Below are positions 51,301 to 62,789 of a DNA stretch of 64,000 nucleotides, one piece after another. Both the position numbers and the translations under genes were made by a program. Below the pieces are notes generated by a model. It was not told the origin of the DNA. It searched no databases and saw only the letters and a program-made list of their open reading frames with translations. The first letter of the stretch is position 1; the number at the start of each line of letters is the position of its first letter. Origin of the DNA: Piromyces finnis (lineage: Eukaryota; Neocallimastigomycota; Neocallimastigomycetes; Neocallimastigales; Neocallimastigaceae); contig MCFH01000007.1 in the NCBI GenBank assembly GCA_002104945.1, positions 342,501-406,500 of the forward strand, written 5' to 3'.

Positions 51301-53065
51301 TAATAAAAATTCTTGTGTTAATGAAAGTGTAAATTCAATTAAATATTCTAAACTTAATAATGTTGATTTAAATAATTATATCTCTACTAATAATAATTCA
51401 CATGGGAGTAAAAATATAAATATAAATTTTAAAAATGATATTGATAAAAGCAAGAATAATAATTATTTTAAAAATAATGAAATAAATGAATTATCTGAAT
51501 ATAATAATGATATTGTTTATAATGAAGTAATGAATAGTGATATCAATGACTTAAATAACACTTGCTACTTAAATAATAAAATAGATATAAATAAAAATGA
51601 TTTTCCTAAATTAAATGAAAATACTACAACTAACTATTATAATTCTAACATCCACAATAATAATAATCTTAATAAAATTCATTCATTTGAACCATCTAAT
51701 ATTTTTAATATTGATAAAAATAATTATTTTAATATAGAAAATAAAATAAAAATATCCTCCGTTTCATTTGAAAATGAAAAAGAAGAAGTATTAGATAATG
51801 ATACTGACTTAGAAGCTGTACTTGTAACTGAAGTAACTGATACATCTATTGGTACCACCAGTGAAAATAATTCTAATGAATATCCAGGAAGTAATAAAAT
51901 TAAAGACTTTCTTAAAAAGAAAATTATCTTAATAAATGGAATAAAGTACTATAAAGATGGTGACAATATCAGAAAAGTTGTCGAAGATAAAGAAGAGAAA
52001 ATAGAATTACTATTAGCTGCACATTCAATAGGTCATGAAGGATTTTATAAAACTTATAACCGATTAAAGAAAAATTATTATTGGAAAAATATGTCTAAAG
52101 ATGTAGAACTACTTGTAAAAACTTGCCATGATTGTCAATTAAAGAGACCTCAACCTATTAATAGTGGTACTGAATCATTTGCTACAAAACCAGGTCTACC
52201 ATTCACTAGAGTTGGTTTAGATATTATTGGACCACTACCAATAACTAAAAATAATAATAAATATATAATAGTACTTGTAGACTATTTTACCAAATGGGTT
52301 GAAGCTGAACCACTAAAGTCAATTGAATCTACGGATGTTATAAAATTTCTTACAAATGTATTTTCTAGACATGGTACTCCGGAAATATTAATTACTGATA
52401 ATGGTCCACAATTTACTTCTGATGCTACTAAAGGCTTCCTTGATTTATATGGTATATATGTTCAATATTCTAGCACTTATCATCCAGAAACAAATGGGCA
52501 AGTAGAAAATCGTAATAGAGAAATTGTTAAAAATATTCGACTACTAGGAAACTCAAATAAAGAATGGGACGAAGTTCTACCATCTGCTCTATGGGCTCTA
52601 CGTACTTGTAAAAATGAAGTAACAAAATTTTCTAGTTTTGAATTATTATATGGTCGTACTGACCTTCAACCATTTGAACTTATGATAGAATATAATAATA
52701 AAAATGAATACGAAACTCCAGAAGAATATTTAATAAATAAATTTACTACACATTGGGAATGGATTATTGAAGTTACCAAAAATATTCAGAATGCTAATAA
52801 ATTATGGGAAAATAGAAGAAAACAAAAAGCTTCAATGAATACTGCATTCTCAGCTGGTGATTTAGTACTTGTTAGAAATTTTTCAAGAAGAAAGTTAGAT
52901 CCATTTTTCATGGGACCTTTCCGTATTATTAAAATGGAATTTAATACTGCTACATTATGTGACCCTATTAGTGGTGCAATAGCTGAAAGAAATGTTCATC
53001 AAAAGAATTTAGTTCATTATCATACTTGGCACAATGAGACTTCCAGGGACGAAGTCCAAACTTAA
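48356..53065 (+). CDS. Pol polyprotein, copy 2 (intact Ty3/gypsy type)
   Basis: 1569 residues, open throughout. An Asn-rich N-terminus is followed by an aspartic protease with [10 protein letters not shown] (about 281; the usual G of DSG/DTG is C). RT follows with [23 protein letters not shown] and FVYMDDLLVFS (about 640), then RNase H from RTDASLNGIGG (about 789) to TDHKPL and VVADALSR. An Asn-rich insert of about 250 residues (about 922-1175) leads to an HHCC zinc finger (H-x3-H...C-x2-C, from about 1222). The integrase core has GLDIIGP, TDNGPQF and NGQVENR with 35 residues between D and E, and a final GPF-type module. There is no chromodomain. The RT-before-integrase order defines the gypsy class. 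This copy, between LTR 2 and LTR 3, looks coding-competent. Confidence 0.96.
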   Translation: MSGRRNTPINQTNTTFATISVPVNEEITIPVIRKAKKNTDIKPYKRTTKEKLSDNPQPIRVPSNETREPLNNTYEDIIEVPNNEVEMETVIENENNNNNNLNNNYNNNINNNMSMNNDTNINNNESNKIDNNINDNNINNNTNSTEALKQLDPSFINQPTIDKAKRNNKKEREKEIIELAKEIELPSQKEKDVPNEKGTKRLVISADQEKYNITKDIGEKFANITIGQLLEISPKLKTELSKALKFTKIIEDESTILSTIRKDKVVKSKCKIEGIETTVYLDSCSSINMITRKFLLENNIPLKPVSKIRETLYQAYSNTTIESHLYEIEITIGNITSKEIFRLIEKEDIFQVLIGVETLANMKLIMDFSDHTLYQKTDDIHKIGSFESINEMNQTNLIEEFDEEINQDALIYYLTSQNDKYQDLEIKTTSDSKLQLINKIVDETQKEAKDQLKNLLITNIDVLANDTDDLGKSKLLAHEIKLNQDDPIKQKMYRISNKEHMEILKEEIGKLLKNDLIEPSQSSWSSPVLLVPKKNGKWRMCVDYRKLNSITIKDSYPLPYIEEILFSIGNNVKYLSTLDLFSGFHQIPMKKEDIDKTCFTTIFGNYNYKVMPFGLCNAPATFQREMNRIFLPLIGKCLFVYMDDLLVFSPSLEQHILDLQKVFNIIKENGIKANLSKCHFLKQEVEVLGHILSVEGVKPVEKKIETIKNWKSPTNLTQLRSFLGAIGYYRKFIKDFAQIAHPLFKLLKKGMKFEWTSETEQSFQILKERLIKSPILKYPDYDKYFIIRTDASLNGIGGVLLQKDENNVEHPIHYVSRSLNDSEINYSITDLEGTAAFYCCKKFKSYISGNKEETILYTDHKPLVGLFNNKEPNNARQTRWVTTLSMLKVKVKYEQGKKNVVADALSRLIPDNKNDIKISLATFNNNDGETTKNNILNSNKDFYSKNNENIVYSCNFNNSCINDNEINKNNNINPYIDKNIDFNKNSCVNESVNSIKYSKLNNVDLNNYISTNNNSHGSKNININFKNDIDKSKNNNYFKNNEINELSEYNNDIVYNEVMNSDINDLNNTCYLNNKIDINKNDFPKLNENTTTNYYNSNIHNNNNLNKIHSFEPSNIFNIDKNNYFNIENKIKISSVSFENEKEEVLDNDTDLEAVLVTEVTDTSIGTTSENNSNEYPGSNKIKDFLKKKIILINGIKYYKDGDNIRKVVEDKEEKIELLLAAHSIGHEGFYKTYNRLKKNYYWKNMSKDVELLVKTCHDCQLKRPQPINSGTESFATKPGLPFTRVGLDIIGPLPITKNNNKYIIVLVDYFTKWVEAEPLKSIESTDVIKFLTNVFSRHGTPEILITDNGPQFTSDATKGFLDLYGIYVQYSSTYHPETNGQVENRNREIVKNIRLLGNSNKEWDEVLPSALWALRTCKNEVTKFSSFELLYGRTDLQPFELMIEYNNKNEYETPEEYLINKFTTHWEWIIEVTKNIQNANKLWENRRKQKASMNTAFSAGDLVLVRNFSRRKLDPFFMGPFRIIKMEFNTATLCDPISGAIAERNVHQKNLVHYHTWHNETSRDEVQT

Positions 53066-53077
53066 GTGGGGGGATCT
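53066..53077 (+). promoter_or_regulatory. Polypurine tract, copy 2
   Basis: GTGGGGGGATCT between the pol stop and LTR 3. Confidence 0.75.
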
Positions 53078-54171
53078 TGATACGCTACTCACATAAAAAC
53101 GTAATAAAAACTAGCCGAATAAACACGACTTAACCCATAGCGACTTATAATAAAAATAAAAGATAATAACCCTTAAAAATGAATAAATAATAATTTTATG
53201 GAAATATAACCCTTTCTTTAAATAAATAATATTCTCTTTATTAAATAATAAATTATGAATAAAAACGACTTAATAGAGATAATAATAAAATAAATTATTA
53301 AATAAAATAAAACGACTCAATCCAAAAATGTATTAAAATAATAAAATAATAATAAGTAAATAAAAATGAATAAATAAACTAAAAAAATAAAATGATATAC
53401 ATTAAATTATTAATTCTAGTGTTTTATCCAAGTGTTCTTTAGAAATTCTTTCAAACTTATATATATAAATTAACAAATAAATAACTGAGTAATTATTACT
53501 AAAAGTGATTAATTTAAAGCCTGGAAATAGAACAATAATAACAATTTCAAAGATAAAATACAGAACTCTTTTATGTTTCTGTATAAAATGAGTGTTTATA
53601 ATAATTGATACTTTTAATATTTTAATTTCATTTTAATTTTATTTTAATATTATTTTAATTTTAAATTTTAATTATTTTATTCAAGGTATTATACATTTAA
53701 TGATAGTCAATGATAATTTATAATAATTTTTCTAAATTTAAACATTTTGAAGTAATAAGAAAATCAAATAAGTAATATTCTATAATATTTTATAATACTA
53801 AGACATAATTTTAATTTATTCTTTTAATTTTAATAAATAATAACAATAGTAATAATAACATTTAATAGTTAAAAATAATAATACATGTAATAAATGAAAA
53901 TGTATAAAAGGAAGATAAAATTCTTCTTTATAAAGGGGCGGACAATAAATAGAGAATAAAAGACATAAACAGATAATAAATAAATTATAAATATAATAAA
54001 GATTTAATTTAAAACATAATAAGAGTTTATTTTCGAGTTTTGAGTGATTTATTTGTTAATTATAAAACATATTTTATTTTATTTTAAATTTATTGTTTCA
54101 TCATTATAATATAGAATTTATTATTTATTAAAAACATTATATTATTCACAAATATATCGGTCAACGCATCA
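53078..54171 (+). repeat. LTR 3 (1094 bp)
   Basis: Same ends as LTR 1 and 2, but a patch at about 53935-54045 differs by a 20-base-scale insertion and several indels (GGGGCGGAC, AGAGAATAAAAGACATAAAC). Confidence 0.93.
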
Positions 54172-56112
54172 TTTGAGGAAGCATAAAATTTATAATAATT
54201 TGTCAGTAATATAATGCCAAAATTTCATGTCACGAATACTAGTGAAATTACAATTTCAAGATCACTTGGAATTGTGAAATCACTTATGAAAATTCAAAAT
54301 CAACAAATATTTTATTTTCAAATAAATTATAAAATTTTATTAAGAAATATTTAAAAATTTAGGAAAGGTTAAAATATGACCTTAACCCTTAATAATTTTT
54401 ATAATAAATAACTTTAACCCTTATCGTTAAAATGGAATAAGAAAAAACACGCGTATCTCCTCAACGAATGACGATTTTTGAATAAAAATGTTTTGGTTAT
54501 AATTACGTTCGTTAGAAAGCCACGCTCGAGACAAACAACATATCTTAAAATCAGGTCAATATCTCTGCTGGTTCACGAGATATTCCAATTTAAAGATATT
54601 TTGTTAGCAATGATTAATTGTTTATTCAGAGAATGATCACCCCTGATATATCAAACATAAATCATTCACTCAAAGTATAAAAATTATTGTTTAATTAAAT
54701 CAAAATTATTTTCCGGAACTAATTAACTTTATTTTATAATAATTATTTCAATAACATAATTTATAATCTTTGAACTAGAGGATTATAATTATTAATATTA
54801 TATTCAATGAATTATATTATAATTAAGAAATAATTAATATTATAAATATATAAACAATAGTTATTTTTAATAATTAGGAATAAGTCTTAAGTTTAGTTTA
54901 AGTATTATAAAATATATTATGAATATAATCATGTATTGAAAAGTTATTTTATTATTAAATGTAAAATTACAAATAGTATAAATAGTTTAGAATAGTTATG
55001 AAATTAAAATCTTTGTAAAGATTATTAACTATAAATTGTTAACTATAAATTATTAACTATAAATTATTAACTATAAATTATTAACTATAAATTATTAACT
55101 ATGAATTATTAGCTATAGATTATTAACTATAAATTATTAACTATTAATAATAATTAATACTTAATGAGTATTACTACTAAATAATCTTATTATTATATAT
55201 TTTAGCAATATATTATTAAATAAAATAAAAGAAATTATTTTAACCATAATATATAATTTAATTATTCATTTATAAATCAATTAAGATTATTTTAATAAAA
55301 CATTTTTTTTTCTAACCTAGTTATCTTTTAACCTTTTATTTAATTTGATATTTTAATATTAAATTATAAGTTTAGTAAAACTTTTACATTTCAACCGGGC
55401 TTTAAATCCAGAATAAAAAGGCAAAAAAAAAAAAAGAAAAAAGAAAAAAACTTTATAAATGGAAATTTTAATGAATAATTTTACTATTAAAATCATTCAT
55501 TAAAATTTCAAAATTACAAAAAAAAAAAAAAGATATTAGTCAAATTACTGAAAAAAAAAAAAAAAAAATAATCCTTTATTTTGAATAATAAAAAAAAAAA
55601 GGTTAATTTATTAAAATGTAAATAAATCATTTTCTACTTTATAATTTTTGATTAATAACCTCTACCAAAAAAATCAAACCAAAAAAACCTTTCGATTAAA
55701 AATCCTTAGTAATAATTATTAATTAATTAATCATGAGAATATATCATTAGTATCAGTAATTGTTCTCATTTTGAAAAAAATAATAATAAAAAAAAAAATT
55801 TAAACAGTTATTGGAATTTTCTAATATTTATTTGCTTTGTGGGGATGGGGAATCTTTAACCTTTTTTCGTTTAATTAAATTTTAGTAGTTAATGGCTGTT
55901 TTTAAATATATATATATAATATAATGAATAATTCATTATATATACAAATTAATCACTCTATGTTTCATCATTTTACCGTAACCATTCTTTTTTCTATTGT
56001 TATATTCCTATATCTATTCTTATTACCATTTCATTTAAATGGAACCAAAAAAAAGGGTAACAAAGCAGTTTTAAAAATTCAAACCTCTTCAATAGTCAAA
56101 AATATAATCAAT

Positions 56113-56145
<33 letters not shown>

Positions 56146-56877
56146 ACAACTTAACTTTCAAGGTAATTTAATAAATATAAAAACTTTTTTTTAAATTGTT
56201 TTAAAACAGCGTACTAAAATTTTTAAATGTATCAACTAAATAAGTAAAAACCTTAATTTTCTAGAAAATATTTTATTATTATTATTTTTTTAATTTTTTT
56301 TATTATTATTGATTTTTATTTTTTTTTTTTTATTTTTTTATTTTTTTGTTTGCTTATTATTTGAAAAATTTGAAAATATAATAAAAAAACAATCATTTAA
56401 AGAAAAATCGTTTATTATTAACATAAATGATTCATTTTTTTTTTTTTTTTTAAATATTATATATATCATTGCATTTTAAATTCATATAAAGAAAATTATC
56501 TATAGATTGTTTTTCTATTATTTAAAGTATATATTTAATGATTATTATTATTATTATTATTATTTATGTTTTTCGTTGTTTGTTATTAAAAGTATTTTAA
56601 TTAATTTATGAATAAATAAAATCTAATTTGTATGAGTATATCTTTTTTTTTTTTTCTTGCATTAAAATTATTGCTTAAATTTTGGTATTCTATTGAATAG
56701 ATATAAAAATTACTTAAAATTCTAGAATGTAACGTTATGATGGTGTGTATTATATTTGATCATTTATGTTCTAGATAAAACAATTATTTCTTTTTTTTTT
56801 ATTTTTCTTTAAATAAATCTATTTCTTTTACGAAAATTCTTTCTCTTTAAGTTAAAAAGGAGGATTGAATTTTAAAT
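54172..56877. other. Low-complexity spacer right of the retrotransposon array
   Basis: No gene I can support. Contains a GC-richer patch (54449-54680), a 14-bp minisatellite (55021-55146) and many A- and T-runs. A small frame at 55924-56154 ends in poly-Lys from an A-run and is not credible. Confidence 0.55.
55021..55146. repeat. 14-bp minisatellite, nine units
   Basis: Units of ATTATTAACTATAA with single-base variants in units 2, 6, 7 and 9. Confidence 0.93.
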
Positions 56878-59234
56878 TTATTGGTATCTTTCGTAAGTTC
56901 TACGGAACTTTTCATCAATGTGCTTAAGATAGTAAGTACCTGGGAACATTTCAGTGGTACTAACTGGAGTGTAATCCTTGAGTTGATAAGTCTTTTCTCT
57001 TAAAGACATAATCTTTTCAAATTCTTCTGGTTTGACTTCGGTTCTACTTTCTAATCTTTCATTAATATTTAAGGTCTTGGCAATATCAGCAGTAGATTTC
57101 ATGATTTTGAATGAATACATAGAAGCAGCTAAACCTGAACCGTAAGAGAAGAGAACAACTCTTTTATTTAACTATTTATATTAATTAAATTTTAAGATAA
57201 AAAAAAAAAGTTTTTCTTTAGTATTTATATTACTCTTATAATATCTTTTGATCTTTTTTTTTTGTTTAAAAAACTTACTAATTCTTCAGATGAAACTTGA
57301 GAGATTAAAGAAATTAAAGCACAGTAGACAGAACCACAGTACATGTTACCACAGTTCTTTGGAATGAATAAGGATGGAATAACTTGCTTTTGGAACTTTT
57401 CTTTAGTGTAAGCCATGAAAGCTTTTTCAAGTGGTTTATCATAGTAAGTTTCACTTAAAGTCTTACCCTTGTGTTCTTCTAAACCAGCGTATTTTGGATT
57501 TTCTTGGTCCTTGATAAAGTCATTGAAAGCCTAGTATACATTTTAATCACATTATAATAAAAATAATAAAAATTTTGATTTCAATTAATTTCTTTCACAC
57601 AATTTTTTTATAGCATAAATTATATTTTTTTTATTACGTCATTATTAATGACTGATACTTACTAATCTAGCAAAAGATTTTTGAACTAACTTTGAGTATG
57701 GAGTGTGGAAAACAAAGTATGGAACGGTTTCAATGTCAATCTTTTCACCGGTACGCTTTTGAACCTTTTCGATGTATCTGTTGTAACAGATATCGACAGA
57801 TCTTAAGTAACAAACGTTAGATAAATGGCCATCAACTTCTGGGAATTCAGAAGCGAGGTTTGGCTTGTAGAAATCATAAACATCTTCCATGTGAGAGGCT
57901 CTAACACCTTTATTTTAATAAAGTATAAAAAAGTAATGCTTTAATATCTATATTTTTTGGATTGAAATTTTTATAAATCAATAATTATTTTTTTGATGTA
58001 TATATTTCTAAAAGTTTTTTTTAGCAAACAAAATTTTTTCTTAAAAAGGAATTGTTAATTGGTATAGTTTTAGTCTGTTGCCAAAATGCATATTTTAATA
58101 TTTAAGTATCCTTTTACTTTTTAGATTTTTTTCTTTTAGTTTTGCATTTCCCAATTTAATTCCTTTTTATTTGTTTCCTATCTTATTTTTCATTGTTGAA
58201 TACGTTATGTTTTTAACAATTTTCTTTTTTTTTTTTCGAGTATTTACCTTGTTCCATAACTATTGGAGCGTTTGGACCAATTAACATAGCACAAACACCA
58301 CAACCACCAGTTGGTCTAGCATTACCAGAAGCATAAACAGCAATATCACCAGCAACAACTAAACCGAAACGACCATCCCATGAAGATGATTCCATCCAGT
58401 TAATAGTGTTGAATAAAGCATTGGTACCACCATAACAAGCGTTGGTAGTATCAATACCTTCAATATCAGTGTTACCAGATTCAGCGAAAAGTTGCATTAA
58501 AGTAGATTTAACAGATTTTGATTTATCAATAATAGTTTCAGTACCAACTTCTAATCTACCAATTTGATTGTAATCAATGTTGTATTTTTCCATTAAACTC
58601 TTGACAACTTTTATAACCAAATAATAAGATTTAATTTATAATATATAAAATAATAGTGTAAGCAATTGATGAAAAAAAAGAAATAATAATATTAAAAACA
58701 AATGAAAAATAAATATATTTTAATTAAAATGTCTACTAATATTATAATTTTTCTAAAAAAGGAAATATACCAGTTAAACAAACAGAGTTAATATCTTCTC
58801 TGTCATCACAGAAGGCCATTCTAGTTTGACCTAAACCAATAGTATATTTACCGGTAGAAGCACCATCGTGAATTTCTATTAAATAACAAATTAATTTTAT
58901 TAGTATTTATGGAGTAGCTCAGGTTATGAATTATGAAAATAATTATATATAATATATGTATTTTTTAAATATTTTACCTAATTGAGCTTGATCAACATAC
59001 TATAATAATGTTATAACAAAAGTTAATATTAAAATAAAAAATTAATTTTCAAACGACTACGAATAATAATTGAAATAAATTTCTTTTTTTTTTTTTTTGC
59101 ATATAAAACTTATTTGATATAATATTGTATTTTTCAAAATAATAATAAAAATAAAAAGTTCCAATATATACTTGTTTTGGGAAGTAAATATCTAAAGCAA
59201 CAATACCAACGTTTTCAGCTTTCATTCCACTCAT
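56878..59234 (-). CDS. ERG13: Hydroxymethylglutaryl-CoA synthase
   Basis: Seven exons chain in phase: 59172-59234, 58978-58999, 58771-58875, 58248-58607, 57663-57907, 57279-57530 and 56878-57171, for 446 residues. The enzyme condenses acetyl-CoA with acetoacetyl-CoA to HMG-CoA, the committed entry to the mevalonate pathway. Family marks: [11 protein letters not shown] at the start, [20 protein letters not shown], the general-base Glu in [16 protein letters not shown] (about 87), catalytic Cys in [12 protein letters not shown] (about 121), [16 protein letters not shown], His in [11 protein letters not shown] (about 251) and [13 protein letters not shown] near the end. Length is normal for the family. 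No targeting sequence is seen, so it is probably cytosolic. The second exon is only 22 bp. Confidence 0.96.
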
Positions 59235-62200
59235 GCTATTTTATTAATGAATAAAATAAATAAATAAAAATATTAATTATTTATATCTATTTATCTATAT
59301 ATATTTTCTTAAAAAAAGAAATACATGAAATTCAAGAATAAGTTTTATTTTTATTTTTCAAATACTATTAAAAAAGTAAATAAGCTATACTACTTTTTTT
59401 TTTTTTTACTGTATTTAGTTTTTTCTTATAAGGATATTATAAGAAATAATTATAACAAAACTTTTTTTTTCAAATTCTTTTAACATTATCATTAATATAT
59501 TTTTAATTTCTTTTCCTACCTGTTATTATAATACTTTATATAAATAAAGGAAAAAAGGTATAGATTGTTAAATTAAATTAATTGATTTCTTTCGGATGAA
59601 GTGATTATAATTTTTCCAATTAAATACACTTTATTAAAAATAGGTAAAGAGAAAAGAAAAGAAAAAAAAAAAGTTACTATTATTATTATTATTACTATTA
59701 TTATTACTATTATTATTATAATTATTATTATTATTATTATTATTATTTACTTTAATTATTATTAATTTTTTATTAATATTTCATAAATCCTGTTTTATAT
59801 TGATATATTAATTTTTTATTCCTATTCAATTGTATATATATTATAATATTTTGTTATATATTATTTATAATTAATTATATAAATATTTTAATATTTTTTT
59901 TATATTACGAGGTTTATGAATAATTCATCATTAAATATTTTAATATATTATTAATGTCCATTTACAATATATAAACATATATATTAAAGTATATTTATTA
60001 TATTGTCAATAGAGTAGATCAATATTTTTAAACTTTATAAAACAGAAAAAAAACATTCGAAATCAGTATATTGAATAATAAATGGACAATATATATTAGA
60101 ATATAATTAATTTATAAATTTAATTTAATTTTATAAATTTATTAATTTTTTAATATTTTTTTTTAGATCATTTCATTTTTTTTATGACATTTTCTTTAAA
60201 AAAAAATGATGATACAATTAATTTCATTGAAATTTTAATTAATTAAAAATTTTTAATATCTGATAAACTATAAAGAAAAAATTTCGGAAAAGTTGAAAAG
60301 AGCAAAAAAGAGGGAAAAAAAAGCATCAAAGTGGACTTTTTTTTTTTAATCGTTAAATCAAGATTAAGATTTTAAAAAGGTAAATAAGCAAAATTTGTAA
60401 GTAATAATAAAATAATAAATTTAAAAGGGAAACAGGATAATAAAAGTAAATGGAAATATAAAAAAAATAATAATAATACAAAAGAAATAGGTTTAAAAAA
60501 AAAAAGGAAGGCAAGAACAAAAGGAAAGTTTAGTAAATATTTATCATTTAAGTTAATAATAGTATGTAAAAAGGTGTTTTTTTTAAATAAAACAATAAAT
60601 AAATATAAAAGTATTATAAAGAGTAATATTAATAAAAAGAAAATTGACTATTTATTAGTTAGAAAGGGGAAAAAAAGATTAGATTTAAATCAATTTGTTT
60701 TTGTAAATTTAATAGAGTAAATATGAAAAAAGGGGATAGAGGTGGATATTGTTGGTGTAATGACTTTTTTTTTATATATAATTGATAATTTAACTTTATC
60801 TAGTTTAGTTACATGGTTTATTCTTTAGTCCTAAATACTAAAATGAAAATATAATACATAATACCATTTCTACAAATAAAATCTAGAGCTTGGTAAAAAA
60901 GGAAAAAAAAAAGTAGACCACTTTTATTTTAATAACAATTTTTTTTTAGCAAAAGTAAAATATTACCTAATTTTATTTAATAATAATTCCACAATACCTA
61001 TAGTAGTGCTTAAAAAAGAAGAAAATAATACAATTGTGGTTATATTCTTGTATTCCTATTGTATTAAAAGTTTTTTTTTTTAATTTCTCTCTTTTATTTA
61101 ATTTTTAAAAGTGAAAAACCTTTTTCATCTCATCGTTTTATTGAAGGCAATGATCAAACCAACTTTTTTTTTTTTTGTTACACTTTTGACAATTTTAAAA
61201 AAAAAACTTTTCGAAGTAAATAGCAGTTATCACATGATCAGTATAAATAAATGTGCTTTAAATAAATGAATGAAATATTAAATAAATAAATAAATGCTAT
61301 TATCAATTAATAATTTAAAGGGTTAAATATGATAAGCAACTATTGTGGCTTGGTAAAAATAAGCATGATAAAAAGATATCATTAGCCATAATCTGAAAAA
61401 TGATAAAAAAAATGCTTAAATGTATAGCGTTCCCCAGTAAAACAGCCTTACGGATAATAAAGAAGTAAATAATATTTTATATACAAGGTTTGTAATATTA
61501 TCCTATTTGACACATTGATGTTAATGTTGATGAACAAAAAGTATTTTTGATAACTATTTTTTTTTGGTTCGCCCTTTTTTCTTACATTGAAATACATTAT
61601 GTATACATTATGTATCAAAATAATTTTAACAAGCATTTGTTATAAAATTACATTACAATTGTTTTAATATACACAATGAAATAGAAAGAGTAGTAAAAGG
61701 AATTATCCTTTGGTATTGATTTCAATTGCTATTAATGCTTAATATTTTAAATTATAATTACTCTAATACTTTCTATATTTTAATTCTTGTAATATAAAAT
61801 CTTTTTTTCTCTATTACTTTATACTTTTCATAAAATTAATTCTTTTACCTTCAATTAACCTTTATTTTTTAAATGAATGATATAAAAGGATTGGGCCAAT
61901 TTTAAAAAATTTAAAAAACTTTAAAAAAACAACACTTTTAAAAATTAATTTTTTCTTATTGGTTAACTTTTTTAAATTCATTTGTATTTTTAATTTTTGA
62001 AAAGACTTTTTATTACTCTAATTATTATTATTATTATAACTCGTTCTATTTCATTAGAATTCTTCTTCTTAATTATCCTTTTTTTTTTTTTTTTAGATGG
62101 TAAAGAAGCAATCGTTGATTAAAATTCAAATTATAAAATAATAATAATAAAAAAAAGAATTAATGAATTAATGATTTATACAAATGAAAAATTGAAATAA

Positions 62201-62789
62201 TGAAATGAAAGGTAATTCTAATTATCTTTTATTAATAATTTTAAAATACTCATTTTTAATGAATTTATTTATTTTTAACCTTTCTACCTCGTAAAAAAAA
62301 AAAATTCATTATAATTATAAATGTCTTTAAACCTTTTTTTTATTTATTATCACCAATAAAATATTTCATTTTAAATAATTCTATTGATAATTTATTTAAA
62401 AAATCATTATAATTTATTAATTAAAAAAGTTATAAATAGTAACATTAGGGAAAAAAAAAAAAAAAAGAGTTAATGAAATTAAAATATTATTCTTTTTAAT
62501 TTTTTATTTTTCAAATAAATACCATAAACTTTTTCCTCATTTTTTTTTTCTTCATTGTTAATCTAATAAAAAAAAGATTATCATTCTTTAAAAAATTACA
62601 AATAAATATTTAAAAATATTTATTTTATACCATTTTGTTTTATTATTAAAACAAAAAACAAAAAAAAAAGCATTTAAAAAAAAAAAAGAAAAAGCAACTA
62701 AGCAAACCTATTAAATATAATAAAATTAATATTTTTTTATTATACTTTTTTAATTAAAAAAGAAAAAAAAAAAAAGTAATAAAGAAAAA
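59235..62789. other. 3.5-kb AT-rich spacer, divergent promoters
   Basis: It separates the HMG-CoA synthase gene (-) from the Gln-rich gene (+), so it must hold both promoters. Imperfect (TTA)n at about 59677-59748; many T- and A-runs; nothing coding recognised. Confidence 0.5.

Larger units (their letters stand above)
35697..54171 (+). mobile_element. Tandem Ty3/gypsy LTR retrotransposon array: LTR-int-LTR-int-LTR
   Basis: Three direct LTRs (starting TGATACGC, ending ACGCATCA) separate two nearly identical internal regions of about 7.6 kb. Each internal region has a primer-binding site, long leader, gag, pol in gypsy order (protease, RT, RNase H, integrase) and a polypurine tract. The middle LTR is shared. 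Repeat period is about 8.69 kb. The left end lies 16 bp from the tRNA-Ser gene. Five-base flanks (ATTGT left, TTTGA right) do not match. Confidence 0.95.

Noticed and set aside
54370-54425. Interstitial telomere repeats (TAACCCTTA)
   Set aside because: Only two or three scattered TAACCC motifs; not a tandem array.
55924-56154. 76-codon frame with a hydrophobic start
   Set aside because: It ends in poly-Lys from an A-run and lies in low-complexity sequence; no support.
61448-61636. 62-codon minus-strand frame
   Set aside because: Composition matches the AT-rich spacer and there are no splice signals or motifs.
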